The notes below the pieces were generated by a model. The model was not told the origin of the DNA, did not search any database, and saw only the letters and a list, made by a program, of their open reading frames with translations. Source: Micromonospora pisi (GTDB lineage Bacteria > Actinomycetota > Actinomycetes > Mycobacteriales > Micromonosporaceae). Taken from it: 64,000 nt of DNA. This document shows, in pieces, positions 34,663 to 42,399 of the stretch (position 1 is the stretch's first letter; the number at the start of each line of letters is the position of its first letter). Made by a program: the position numbers and the translations under genes. The stretch lies in the NCBI RefSeq assembly GCF_003633685.1, contig NZ_RBKT01000001.1, positions 7,378,001 through 7,442,000 of the forward strand, in the 5' to 3' direction.

Positions 34663-37050
34663 CTACTGGCAGGCTTCGCAGGACTCCGGGTTCTCCAGCG
34701 AACAGGCGAGCGCCTCGGCGTCGACGGCCAGCGCCGGCCGGTTGATCGCCACGGTGGCCTGCTGGATCCGGGTCGCCGGCCGGGAACGCAGGTAGTAGGT
34801 GGTCTTCAGTCCCGACTTCCACGCGTACAGGTACATCGAGCTGAGCTTCCCGATGCTGGGGGCGCTCATGAACAGGTTCAGTGACTGGCTCTGGTCGACG
34901 AAGGGTGAGCGGGCGGCGGCGAGGTCGATCAGCGCCCGCTGGGGCAGCTCCCACGCCGTACGGAACAGCTCCCGTACCTCCGCCGGCAGTGCCGGGAGAC
35001 CCTGGACCGAGCCGTCCGCGCGCTTGATCTCGGTGCGGATCTCCTCGGTCCAGAGACCACGCTCCTTGAGCTCCCGGACCAGGGCGGTGTTGATCTGGAG
35101 GAACTCGCCGGAGAGGGTCTCCCGCTTGAACAGGTTGGAGACCTGCGGCTCGATGCACTCGTAACAGCCGGCGATCGAGGCGATCGTCGCCGTCGGGGCG
35201 ATCGCCACCAGCAGCGAGTTACGCAGCCCGTGGGCGGCCACCCGCTCCCGTAGCGTCGCCCAGCGCTCCGTCTGCGACGGGGTGACCCCCCAGAGATCGG
35301 GCTGGAGCTGGCCCCGGGCGGCCCGGGTCTGCGCGTACGCCGGATGCGGCCCGAACCGTGCGGCCAGCTCCGCCGAGGTTTCCAGAGCGGTCAGGTAGAT
35401 CTCCTCCGAGATCCGGGTGGAGAGCTCCTTCGCCGGCTCGGAGTCGAACGGCATCCGGAGTGCGAAGAACACGTCCTGCAGGCCCATCAGGCCGAGCCCG
35501 ACCGGCCGCCAGCGCGGGTTGCTCGCCGCCGCCTCGGCACTCGGGTAGTAGTTGATGTCGATGACCCGGTCGAGGAAGAGCACCGCGGTACGCACCGTCT
35601 CACGCAGCCGCTCCCAGTCGAGGTCGTCGCCGGCCAGGTGCGCGGCCAGGTTCACCGAGCCGAGGTTGCAGACCGCTGTCTCGCCGTCGCCGGAGACCTC
35701 GACGATCTCGGTGCAGAGGTTGGAGAGGTGCACCACGTTGCCCGGTTCGGCGGTCTGGTTGCAGAGCCGGTTCGACGGGTCCTTGAACGTCATCCACCCG
35801 TTGCCGGTCTGGGCCAGGGTGCGCATCATCCGTCCGTACAGGTCGCGGGCCTTGACCTGACGCACGAACCGGCCCGCCGCCTCCGCCGCCCGGTAGGTGG
35901 TGTCGAACTCGTCGCCCCACAGGTCCGGCAGCTCCGGCACCTCGGCCGGGTCGAACAGCGACCACACCTCGTCAGCCTCGACCCGGCGCATGAACTCGTC
36001 CGGGATCCAGTTGGCCAGGTTCAGGTTGTGCGTACGTCGCGCGTCCTCACCGGTATTGTCGCGAAGCTCGAGGAACTCCTCGACGTCCGGGTGCCACGGC
36101 TCCAAGTATACGCAGGCCGCGCCCTTGCGCCGGCCACCCTGGTTGACCGCCGCCACGCTCGCGTCCAGGGTCCGCAACCACGGCACGATCCCGTTGGAGA
36201 GCCCGTTCGTGCCCCGGATCAGCGCACCCCGGGAACGTACCCGGGACCAGGAGATGCCGATTCCGCCGGCGAACTTCGACAGCTTCGCCACCTGGGCGTA
36301 CCGGTCGTAGATCGAGTCGAGTTCGTCGCGGGGCGAGTCGACCAGGAAGCAGGAGGACATCTGGGTGTGCGCGGTGCCGGAGTTGAAGAGCGTGGGCGAG
36401 CTGGGCAGGTAGGCCAGCGACGACATCAGCCGGTAGAACCCGATCGCCTCGGCCGGGGTCTCGGAGAGTCCGCAGGCGACCCGCAGCAGCCAGTACTGGG
36501 GGGTCTCCACGGTCAGCCGGGTCACCGGGTGGCGCAGCAGGTAGCGGTCGTAGACCGTACGCAGTCCGAAGTACTCGAACCGCAGGTCGGCCGTGGGATC
36601 GATCGCGTCGTCGAGCTTGCGGGCGTTGACCGACACGAACCGCGCCGTCTCGTCGCCGATCAGCCCCTGTTCGTGACCGAGCCGGATCGCCTGGCTGAAC
36701 GAGGCGATGCCCTGGCCACGTACCTCCTTGTCGACGTATCCGGCGAGCAACCGGGCGGCGAGCCGGGAGTACTGCGGCTCCTCGCCGGTCATCGCCGCGG
36801 CGGTCTGGATCGACAGCCGGTCCAGTTCGGCCGTGGTCGCCCCGTCGTAGAGGCCGCTGATCGTCTTCGTGGCCACCCGTAGCGGGTCGATCTCGGTCAG
36901 GTCGTCCGCCCACCGCGCCACCGCCCGGACGATTTTCTGTACGTCGACCGGCTCGGTCGCACCGTTGCGCTTACGTACGTGCATCTGGGTACGGCGCTGC
37001 CCCGGTGCGAGTGGACCACCCTCGCCCGTCACCATCTCCGTGACCGTCAC
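34663..37050 (-). CDS. nrdA: Class I ribonucleotide reductase, alpha subunit
   Basis: 795 residues. An N-terminal ATP-cone (MHVRKRNGATEPVDVQKIVR) carries the allosteric activity site. Catalytic regions: SGTAHTQMSSCFLVD, SNLCTEI (Cys and Glu of the active site) and CNLGSVNL; the C-terminal CEACQ holds the Cys pair that is re-reduced by thioredoxin. The first gene of the nrdAB pair, it is preceded by a cobalamin riboswitch and two NrdR boxes on the same strand. This control is known for class I enzymes in Streptomyces, where a B12-dependent class II enzyme serves when the vitamin is available. Confidence 0.96.
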   Translation of the reverse strand: MTVTEMVTGEGGPLAPGQRRTQMHVRKRNGATEPVDVQKIVRAVARWADDLTEIDPLRVATKTISGLYDGATTAELDRLSIQTAAAMTGEEPQYSRLAARLLAGYVDKEVRGQGIASFSQAIRLGHEQGLIGDETARFVSVNARKLDDAIDPTADLRFEYFGLRTVYDRYLLRHPVTRLTVETPQYWLLRVACGLSETPAEAIGFYRLMSSLAYLPSSPTLFNSGTAHTQMSSCFLVDSPRDELDSIYDRYAQVAKLSKFAGGIGISWSRVRSRGALIRGTNGLSNGIVPWLRTLDASVAAVNQGGRRKGAACVYLEPWHPDVEEFLELRDNTGEDARRTHNLNLANWIPDEFMRRVEADEVWSLFDPAEVPELPDLWGDEFDTTYRAAEAAGRFVRQVKARDLYGRMMRTLAQTGNGWMTFKDPSNRLCNQTAEPGNVVHLSNLCTEIVEVSGDGETAVCNLGSVNLAAHLAGDDLDWERLRETVRTAVLFLDRVIDINYYPSAEAAASNPRWRPVGLGLMGLQDVFFALRMPFDSEPAKELSTRISEEIYLTALETSAELAARFGPHPAYAQTRAARGQLQPDLWGVTPSQTERWATLRERVAAHGLRNSLLVAIAPTATIASIAGCYECIEPQVSNLFKRETLSGEFLQINTALVRELKERGLWTEEIRTEIKRADGSVQGLPALPAEVRELFRTAWELPQRALIDLAAARSPFVDQSQSLNLFMSAPSIGKLSSMYLYAWKSGLKTTYYLRSRPATRIQQATVAINRPALAVDAEALACSLENPESCEACQ

Positions 37051-37189
37051 CTGTCACTCCTCGTACTCGTCGTGGACGAGGTCCGAGTGCGCAGGCAGGC
37101 GGAGACGCGCAGCCCACGGGGGCGCGTCGCAGCCGTCGACCGTCCCACGCGGTCTCGGACCGCCGCGCGCGGTTCGCCGGGCGCGGCGC

Positions 37190-37386
37190 TACTGGCAGGT
37201 CTTCGGACTCGCGGGCACGGCCACGGAAACCCGTGTCCTCCTACTGGCCGTCGCTTCCCAGGTGACCGGCGGACGCCGGTGCTCCCAGTGCTCTGTGACG
37301 GCGGTCGTTCCCACTCACCGCTGCGGGGCAGTCCCGGATTCACACCGGGTTCCCTGTTGCCTCAACCGGCTGGATGCCCGGCTGAA
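37190..37386 (-). promoter_or_regulatory. Cobalamin (AdoCbl) riboswitch before nrdA
   Basis: On the minus strand the B12 box AGTCCGAAGACCTGCC lies at 37194-37209. Upstream, the conserved core GGTGTGAATCCGGGACTGCC followed by CCGCAGCGGTGAGTGGGAA is seen near 37298-37342. Order and spacing match the cobalamin aptamer. It ends about 140 bases before the nrdA start, leaving room for an expression platform. Binding of adenosylcobalamin should lower nrdAB expression. Confidence 0.92.
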
Positions 37387-37399
37387 CCAGTTGCGTCAC

Positions 37400-37446
37400 G
37401 AACTATATATGGGGTGGCGGAGAAAAACGAACACCAGATGTCGTGT
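37400..37446 (-). promoter_or_regulatory. Paired NrdR boxes in the nrdA promoter
   Basis: GAACTATATATGGGGT (37400-37415) and ACACCAGATGTCGTGT (37431-37446) each match 12 of 16 positions of the NrdR-box consensus ACACWATATATWGTGT. They are separated by 15 bases, so the centres are 31 bases (three helical turns) apart, the usual NrdR arrangement. They lie directly upstream of the riboswitch and probably overlap the promoter. Confidence 0.82.
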
Positions 37447-37537
37447 CGGTGTGTTGCTCGGGCTGCCGATTTCTGTCCCAACGCCCACGGGCCGACACCA
37501 CCGACACCCTGCCGGGCGATGCCCTAAGGTTGCCCGG

Positions 37538-38593
37538 ATGGCAGGCGAGACGTCCTTTGCGTTGATCGGGTTCGGCTGGCGGGCGCAGGCATTCTGGCGG
37601 TTGTCCGCCGCGCTGCCCGACGTGACCTGCGTCGGGGCCGTGGTCCCCACACCCCGGGCACTGCCGGTGCCGTACTTCGGTTCGCTCGCCGACTGCCTGG
37701 CGACCGCCCGGCCGGACTTCCTGGTTACCGCCCTGCCCCGAGCGGTGAACGCGGAGGTTGTCACTGCGGCGGTGGCGAGCGGCGTACCGGTGCTGACCGA
37801 GACCCCGCCCGCGTCCGATGTCGCCGGACTGCGTCGGCTCTGGGACGAGGTCGGCGGATCCGGCCTGGTCCAGGTCGCCGAACAGTATCTGCTGATGCCC
37901 GCACACGCCGCCCGCGCGGCGGCCGTCCGCTCCGGCATCATCGGTACGCCCACCCAGGTCCAGGTCTCCTCGACGCACCAGTACCACGCCGTCTCCCTCA
38001 TCCGTGGCCTGCTCGGTGTCGGTCATGACCCGGCCACCGTTCGGGCGAGCCGGACCACCGCACCGCTGCTCGACCCGCAGACCCGCCAGGGCTGGACCGA
38101 CGACCCGACACCGAAGCCGGCCACCACCACCATCGCCACCCTGGACTTCGGCCACGGTCGCTCCGGGCTCTACGACTTCACCGACAACCAGTCACGTAAC
38201 CAGCTACGGTTCCGGCGGCTGCTCGTCCGGGGCACCCACGGCGAGTTGCGCGACGACGAGATTGTCCACCTGGCGGCACCCCGGACGATCGTGCGCACAC
38301 CGTTGGTGCGGCGGCAGACCGGTCACGACCTGGACCTCGACGGTTACGACACCGGGACCATCACCCTCGGTTCCGAGGTCCTGTACCGCAACCCCTATCC
38401 GGGCCAGCGCTGGAACGACGACGAGATCGCCACCGCGCGCATGCTGCAGGCCATGGCCGCATGGGTACGCGGTGAAGGCCAGCCGCCGTACCCGCTCGCC
38501 GACGGGGCGCAGGACCACCTGATCGGGCTGGCGATCGAGGAGGCCGCCGACACCGACCGTACCGTCACCACGACCACCGAGGCGTGGGCCTGA
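37538..38593 (+). CDS. Gfo/Idh/MocA-family oxidoreductase
   Basis: 351 residues from ATG 37538. The N-terminus is a Rossmann-type nucleotide-binding fold, FALIGFGWRAQAFWRLSAALPDV, then ETPPASDVAGL in place of the usual EKP of this family and VAEQYLLMPAHAAR, typical of sugar or inositol dehydrogenases. It faces away from nrdA across the shared 487-base regulatory region. Function is unassigned. It ends at a hairpin shared with the convergent MBL gene. Confidence 0.82.
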   Translation: MAGETSFALIGFGWRAQAFWRLSAALPDVTCVGAVVPTPRALPVPYFGSLADCLATARPDFLVTALPRAVNAEVVTAAVASGVPVLTETPPASDVAGLRRLWDEVGGSGLVQVAEQYLLMPAHAARAAAVRSGIIGTPTQVQVSSTHQYHAVSLIRGLLGVGHDPATVRASRTTAPLLDPQTRQGWTDDPTPKPATTTIATLDFGHGRSGLYDFTDNQSRNQLRFRRLLVRGTHGELRDDEIVHLAAPRTIVRTPLVRRQTGHDLDLDGYDTGTITLGSEVLYRNPYPGQRWNDDEIATARMLQAMAAWVRGEGQPPYPLADGAQDHLIGLAIEEAADTDRTVTTTTEAWA

Positions 38594-38630
38594 ACCGGCC
38601 GGATGATCCGCCGCGTCGACCGGCCGCTCG

Positions 38631-38662
38631 GTGCGTGCCCAGCAGGTTCGCCGGGCACGCAC
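38631..38662. terminator. Bidirectional hairpin between convergent genes
   Basis: A perfect 10-bp stem GTGCGTGCCC (38631-38640) with GGGCACGCAC (38653-38662) and a 12-base loop sits between the oxidoreductase stop and the MBL-hydrolase stop, so it can serve both strands. Confidence 0.75.
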
Positions 38663-38683
38663 TGACGTGCAGCGGGTAGCCGG

Positions 38684-39679
38684 TCAGGCGAACCTGTAGC
38701 CGGTCAGGTATTCCGGCACCACGATCCTGGTCCCGGGGGCGACCCGCCGGATCGTCTCGACCATCGTCTCCAGACGCTGCCGGTCGGCCGGCAGGGCGGG
38801 CGGCGGATTCTTCAACTCCGTCTCGAAGTTGTCCCAGTGCACCGGCACCACGATCTCCGGGCGGTCCAGGGCCTCGATCAGCCGGGGCAGGTACGCGTGC
38901 GTCGCGTCGCTGGACGCCATCGCGATCATGGCGATGTCCGGTGCCAGTCCGGTCACGTTGCGCTCCACGAAGTCGCTGGCGCCCATGAGGAACACCTTCG
39001 GGCCGTCCTTGATTGTCAGCTGGTAGGCGAGGGTGTCGCCCTCCGGCAGGTCGGCGACCGTGGCCGGCTTCGGCGGCTGGCTCAGCCGGACTCCCGGGAT
39101 ACCAACCGAGTACGCCGCGTTCCGGCTGTGCAGGGAGGCGACGACCTCGACGGTGAAGTCGCCGAATTCGAGCACCTCACCACCCTTCACCAGACCGAGC
39201 TGGGCCGACGGGATGCCGGAGGCCAGCCCGAGCTGGTAGGTCGTCATGGTGCCGATGACCCGCGCCCCGGTTGTCGTGGCGATGTGCGGTACGTCGTTGA
39301 AGTGGTCCCAGTGCGAGTGGGTCACCAGCACCGTCTCCGGTCGGCCCACGTGCTCGGCGATGGTGGAGGCGGCCACAGTCAGTGGCGTCGCCGGGTTCAT
39401 CCCGCCGTCGAAGAGACCGGTCCGGTACCGGCTCAGGTACGGGTCGACCAGCACGGTCCGCTGGCCGATGTCGATCCGCCAGCCGGCCGTACCGAACCAG
39501 CGGAATGTCGCGGCGGCGCTGGCACTGCGCGTCCTGGTCCGGCTCGTCGGGGCCGAGCGCCCGACCGCGGCGGCGGGTGTCGCCAGTCCGGCGGCCGAGG
39601 TGGCGGCCAGTCCGGTCGCGGCGGCGCCGACGGCGGCGGTCCGGAGCAGGTTGCGGCGGTCGAGTCGAGGTTCGGGCAT
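38684..39679 (-). CDS. Tat-exported MBL-fold metallo-hydrolase
   Basis: 331 residues from ATG 39679, with GGAGGGAC upstream. The N-terminus RLDRRNLLRTAAVGAAATG is a twin-arginine signal. The mature part has the metallo-beta-lactamase core THSHWDHFNDV (metal ligands) and VDPYLSR, and resembles UlaG-like lactonases. It is probably an extracytoplasmic metal-dependent hydrolase; the substrate is unknown. A GATAT-N8-ATATC operator upstream is the same type as that of the LysR/beta-lactamase promoter, suggesting shared control with these neighbours. Confidence 0.87.
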   Translation of the reverse strand: MPEPRLDRRNLLRTAAVGAAATGLAATSAAGLATPAAAVGRSAPTSRTRTRSASAAATFRWFGTAGWRIDIGQRTVLVDPYLSRYRTGLFDGGMNPATPLTVAASTIAEHVGRPETVLVTHSHWDHFNDVPHIATTTGARVIGTMTTYQLGLASGIPSAQLGLVKGGEVLEFGDFTVEVVASLHSRNAAYSVGIPGVRLSQPPKPATVADLPEGDTLAYQLTIKDGPKVFLMGASDFVERNVTGLAPDIAMIAMASSDATHAYLPRLIEALDRPEIVVPVHWDNFETELKNPPPALPADRQRLETMVETIRRVAPGTRIVVPEYLTGYRFA

Positions 39680-39794
39680 GACGAGGTCCCTCCGATCAGG
39701 CTCGGTCGGGCAGTGGTGTTCCCGGCCGAGCGGACGAGTGCCGGAACTCAACCACCGGCCGGCCGCCACCGTCCAAGACCACCGGCCCGAAGCG

Positions 39795-39816
39795 CCGATA
39801 TGTGTACGGATATCGG
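39795..39816 (-). promoter_or_regulatory. LysR-type operator upstream of the MBL gene
   Basis: CCGATAT-GTGTACGG-ATATCGG is a perfect inverted repeat with 7-base arms and an 8-base centre, lying 116 bases before the MBL start. It shares the GATAT-N8-ATATC frame with the site at 40781-40798, a form typical of LysR regulators. Confidence 0.7.
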
Positions 39817-39864
39817 CCCTGCTCACGGCCGTGCGGCTGGTCGCCGTCGAGGTCGAAATCGAGA

Positions 39865-40752
39865 TCACTGACCGCGCAGGAGCTCCACAGCGGTCCGGGC
39901 CGCCTCGCCCATCGCCAGGTCGACGTCGATCCGCCGGGTGTCGAGCTGCCGCATCCGGGCGAAGATCGCGATCGCGTACCGGCCGCCGTCGGGATACTCG
40001 GCGACGCCGGCCTCCATGTGCAGCCCGGGCAGCGTGCCGGTCTTCGCCGACACCCGTACCGGCGGCGGGAAGCCGGACGCGATCCGGGTCCAGAAGACCT
40101 GTCGGGCCATCAGGTCCCGGACCAGGGCACCTGTCGGTGGCGGGCCGGCCTCCTCCCGCCAGATCAGCCCGAGCAGACGAGTTATCTCCCGGGGAGTGCT
40201 GGACGTCGTACGCTCCGGGTCCAGCACCCGCAGGGAGCGGATCCGTTCGTCGGACAGGGTCGGGAAGACCCTGACGAACTCGGCGTCATCCCGGGCACCG
40301 ACGTCGATGTACATTGATTCCAGCAGCTGTCGTGGTCCACCGACGATCCGGGTACGGGTCAACCCCAGCTCGGCGGCGAGCAGCGGCAGCAGGTCCGGCC
40401 CGATCCGCCGTAGCAGCAGGTCGGCTGCGCTGTTGTCGGTGACCGACATCGCGAAGTACGCGAGGTCCCGCAGCGACAGTTCGATGTCGTCGGCGCAGCC
40501 CGCCGTACCCCAGCCGCCCAACCTGTCCTCGGCCCGGACGACGACCCGCTCGGTCGGGTCGAGCTGGCCGGCCGCGGTCTGCCGGGCGAACTCCAACACC
40601 AGGAGGATCTTGAAGACCGAGGCGAGCACCACCTGCTCGTCGGCCCGGATCGCGACCTCGGCTCCGCTGTCGATGTCTGTCACATGCAGTTGGGCGTCGA
40701 CACCCACGACGGTGAAGATTCGGTTGATACGTTCCAGGGTCGGCACGGACAA
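39865..40752 (-). CDS. Class A beta-lactamase-like serine hydrolase
   Basis: 295 residues. The SxxK motif is SVFK (within LASVFKILLVLEF), the SDN-type motif is SVTDN (Thr for Ser's neighbour; TDN in place of SDN) and the KTG motif is SAKTGTLPG. No signal peptide is visible, so it may be cytoplasmic or act on small compounds rather than secreted penicillins. A TTG start at 40752 has GGAGG nine bases upstream; GTG 40746 is possible. The gene is divergent from a LysR gene with only 55 bases between, containing a GATAT-N8-ATATC site, as in classic LysR-controlled beta-lactamases. Confidence 0.85.
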   Translation of the reverse strand: MSVPTLERINRIFTVVGVDAQLHVTDIDSGAEVAIRADEQVVLASVFKILLVLEFARQTAAGQLDPTERVVVRAEDRLGGWGTAGCADDIELSLRDLAYFAMSVTDNSAADLLLRRIGPDLLPLLAAELGLTRTRIVGGPRQLLESMYIDVGARDDAEFVRVFPTLSDERIRSLRVLDPERTTSSTPREITRLLGLIWREEAGPPPTGALVRDLMARQVFWTRIASGFPPPVRVSAKTGTLPGLHMEAGVAEYPDGGRYAIAIFARMRQLDTRRIDVDLAMGEAARTAVELLRGQ

Positions 40753-40780
40753 CGACAGTAGCCTCCAGCGGATCTGCGCT

Positions 40781-40798
40781 GATATCCGAACGCATATC
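40781..40798. promoter_or_regulatory. LysR-type operator between beta-lactamase and lysR genes
   Basis: GATAT-CCGAACGC-ATATC in the 55-base divergent space. The arms are identical to those of the MBL-gene site and the centre is also 8 bases. The LysR gene starts 10 bases later, so the protein probably regulates both itself and the beta-lactamase-like gene. Confidence 0.72.
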
Positions 40799-40807
40799 CT
40801 CGGCTCC

Positions 40808-42043
40808 GTGGACCTAGCGCGGCACCTGCGGCAGTTCCTTGTCGTCGCGGAGGAGATGCACTTCGGGCGGGCGGCCGAAATCCTGGGTATCGCCCAACCA
40901 CCGCTGAGTCAGGCGATCCAACGGCTGGAACGGGAACTCGGGGTCGAACTCTTCGACCGGTCCCGGCGCCAGGTCAGCCTGACCACCGCCGGGCAGTTGC
41001 TCCTGGTCGAGGCGCCCGCGATGCTCTCGGCCGAGGAGCGGATCCGGGTGATGATGCGCAAGGCCGGCGAGGGTGAGATCGGTACGTTGCGAGCGGGCGT
41101 ACCCCCGGAGACCCCCGCTGTCACCCTGCAGGCGCTGCTGACCCGGATGGTTGAGCGGGCACCCGGACTCGACGTCGACCTCCATGAGTTGACCAGCGCC
41201 GAGCAGCTCCGGATGCTCGCCGAGGCTCGGCTCGACGTCGGGCTGGTCCACCACCCGGTGGAGGTCGACGAGCTTCGGTTCGGTTCGGCCGTGACGGTCC
41301 GGCTGGGGGTGGTGCTGCCGCGCGCCTCACCCCTGGCCCAACTCCGCGAGGTCACCCTCGCCGACCTCACCGGTCACGACCTGGTCCTCTTCCCCCGTGC
41401 CACCGCACCCGGCTGGCACGACGAGATCCTCGACGTGTGTCGTCGGTCCGGCTTCACACCCCGACGGATCCGGCACGCCCGCAATCCGGATTTCCTGCTC
41501 GGCCTGGTACTCGGCCGGCACTGCGTGACGTTCGAGCCGGAGTCGACGGCCCGGCGTGAGCCGAGGGTCGCCTGGCGTCCGCTCGCCGAACCGGTGCTGA
41601 GCCGACGCACGTCAGCGGTCTGGCCGGTCCGGTCGCCGCACCCGGCCGCCGGGACGTTCGCCCAGGTCGCCACCGAGATCCTGGGCGGTCCCGCGCCGAC
41701 ACCCCCGGTGGTCGTCGCCCCGGACCGGATGCGGCCCTGGTCGATCGTCTACACGCCAAGCGACGTGCGGGACGACCCCGGGAGGTCACACCGAGTCGCG
41801 GATTGCGGCCAACCCGACGGCCACAAGCATCCCGAGCGCGACGAGGCCGATTCGCAGCCAGGGGACGTTTCGGACGGGCTTGACGCCCACGGAGAACGCC
41901 ACGCCGACCGTGGCGGTCATGACCACACACATGGCGATGCTCAGTACCCGGTACGCCACGCCGTACTCCGACCACCACGCCCAGGTGCCAAAGACGGCTG
42001 GGGCGAGCAGGAGCATGCTCAGCCCGATCAGCGGAAAAGCTAG
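40808..42043 (+). CDS. LysR-family regulator with an extended C-terminus
   Basis: 411 residues from GTG 40808. The N-terminal winged helix is clear (LRQFLVVAEEMHFGRAAEILGIAQPPLSQAIQRLERELG). The effector domain runs to about residue 310. The final 100 residues are polar, rich in His, Asp, Gly and Arg, and unlike any LysR tail; they are read opposite a membrane-protein gene (41786-42070). A lost stop codon is the likely reason. It is divergent from a beta-lactamase-like gene and shares its operator, so it is the probable regulator of that gene and the MBL gene. Confidence 0.85.
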   Translation: MDLARHLRQFLVVAEEMHFGRAAEILGIAQPPLSQAIQRLERELGVELFDRSRRQVSLTTAGQLLLVEAPAMLSAEERIRVMMRKAGEGEIGTLRAGVPPETPAVTLQALLTRMVERAPGLDVDLHELTSAEQLRMLAEARLDVGLVHHPVEVDELRFGSAVTVRLGVVLPRASPLAQLREVTLADLTGHDLVLFPRATAPGWHDEILDVCRRSGFTPRRIRHARNPDFLLGLVLGRHCVTFEPESTARREPRVAWRPLAEPVLSRRTSAVWPVRSPHPAAGTFAQVATEILGGPAPTPPVVVAPDRMRPWSIVYTPSDVRDDPGRSHRVADCGQPDGHKHPERDEADSQPGDVSDGLDAHGERHADRGGHDHTHGDAQYPVRHAVLRPPRPGAKDGWGEQEHAQPDQRKS

Positions 42044-42070
42044 CTGCCAGCGTCTCCAGGGGCTGATCAT
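41786..42070 (-). CDS. Small membrane protein, third gene of the WXG100-like operon
   Basis: 94 residues with three hydrophobic segments (PLIGLSMLLLAPAVFG, YRVLSIAMCVVMTATVGVAF, GLVALGMLVAVGLAAI). Its ATG overlaps the stop of the upstream 109-residue gene (ATGA at 42067-42070). No family is recognised. It lies opposite the extended tail of the LysR gene. Its hydrophobic code looks genuine and its coupling supports it. Confidence 0.72.
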   Translation of the reverse strand: MISPWRRWQLAFPLIGLSMLLLAPAVFGTWAWWSEYGVAYRVLSIAMCVVMTATVGVAFSVGVKPVRNVPWLRIGLVALGMLVAVGLAAIRDSV

Positions 42071-42396
42071 CGCGCGCTGTCCTCGGACGGGACACTCCCA
42101 GAGGTGCTGTCCCCGTCAACGCGTGACTGTTCCCCCGCGTCTCGGAGCCGTCCCGCCTGCCGATCGATCTCGACACGCTCGGCTGGCGCGAGGTCGTCTC
42201 TCTGGGCCAGTGACTCGGCGAACGCGTCGCCAAGCGCCTGTCCGTACCAAGAGTGACCGGCAGCGGCACGAAGGTTGACTTCTCCGCCAAGGACGGAACG
42301 GGCCAACGATCCGAGTGGGTCGTTTGCGCCGCGAGTACGAGTGAGCGCCTTCAGCACTGCGCGGGCGAGGGGTTGCTGGCTGATGTCGTCGGTCAT
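42067..42396 (-). CDS. Hypothetical hydrophilic protein, second gene of the WXG100-like operon
   Basis: 109 residues, mostly helical and charged, with a C-terminal Ser/Asp-rich tail. No family is recognised. It begins three bases after the stop of the WXG100-like gene and ends in an ATGA overlap with the membrane protein. It could be a chaperone or immunity partner of its neighbour; this is inferred from position only. Confidence 0.68.
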   Translation of the reverse strand: MTDDISQQPLARAVLKALTRTRGANDPLGSLARSVLGGEVNLRAAAGHSWYGQALGDAFAESLAQRDDLAPAERVEIDRQAGRLRDAGEQSRVDGDSTSGSVPSEDSAR

Positions 42397-42399
42397 GCC

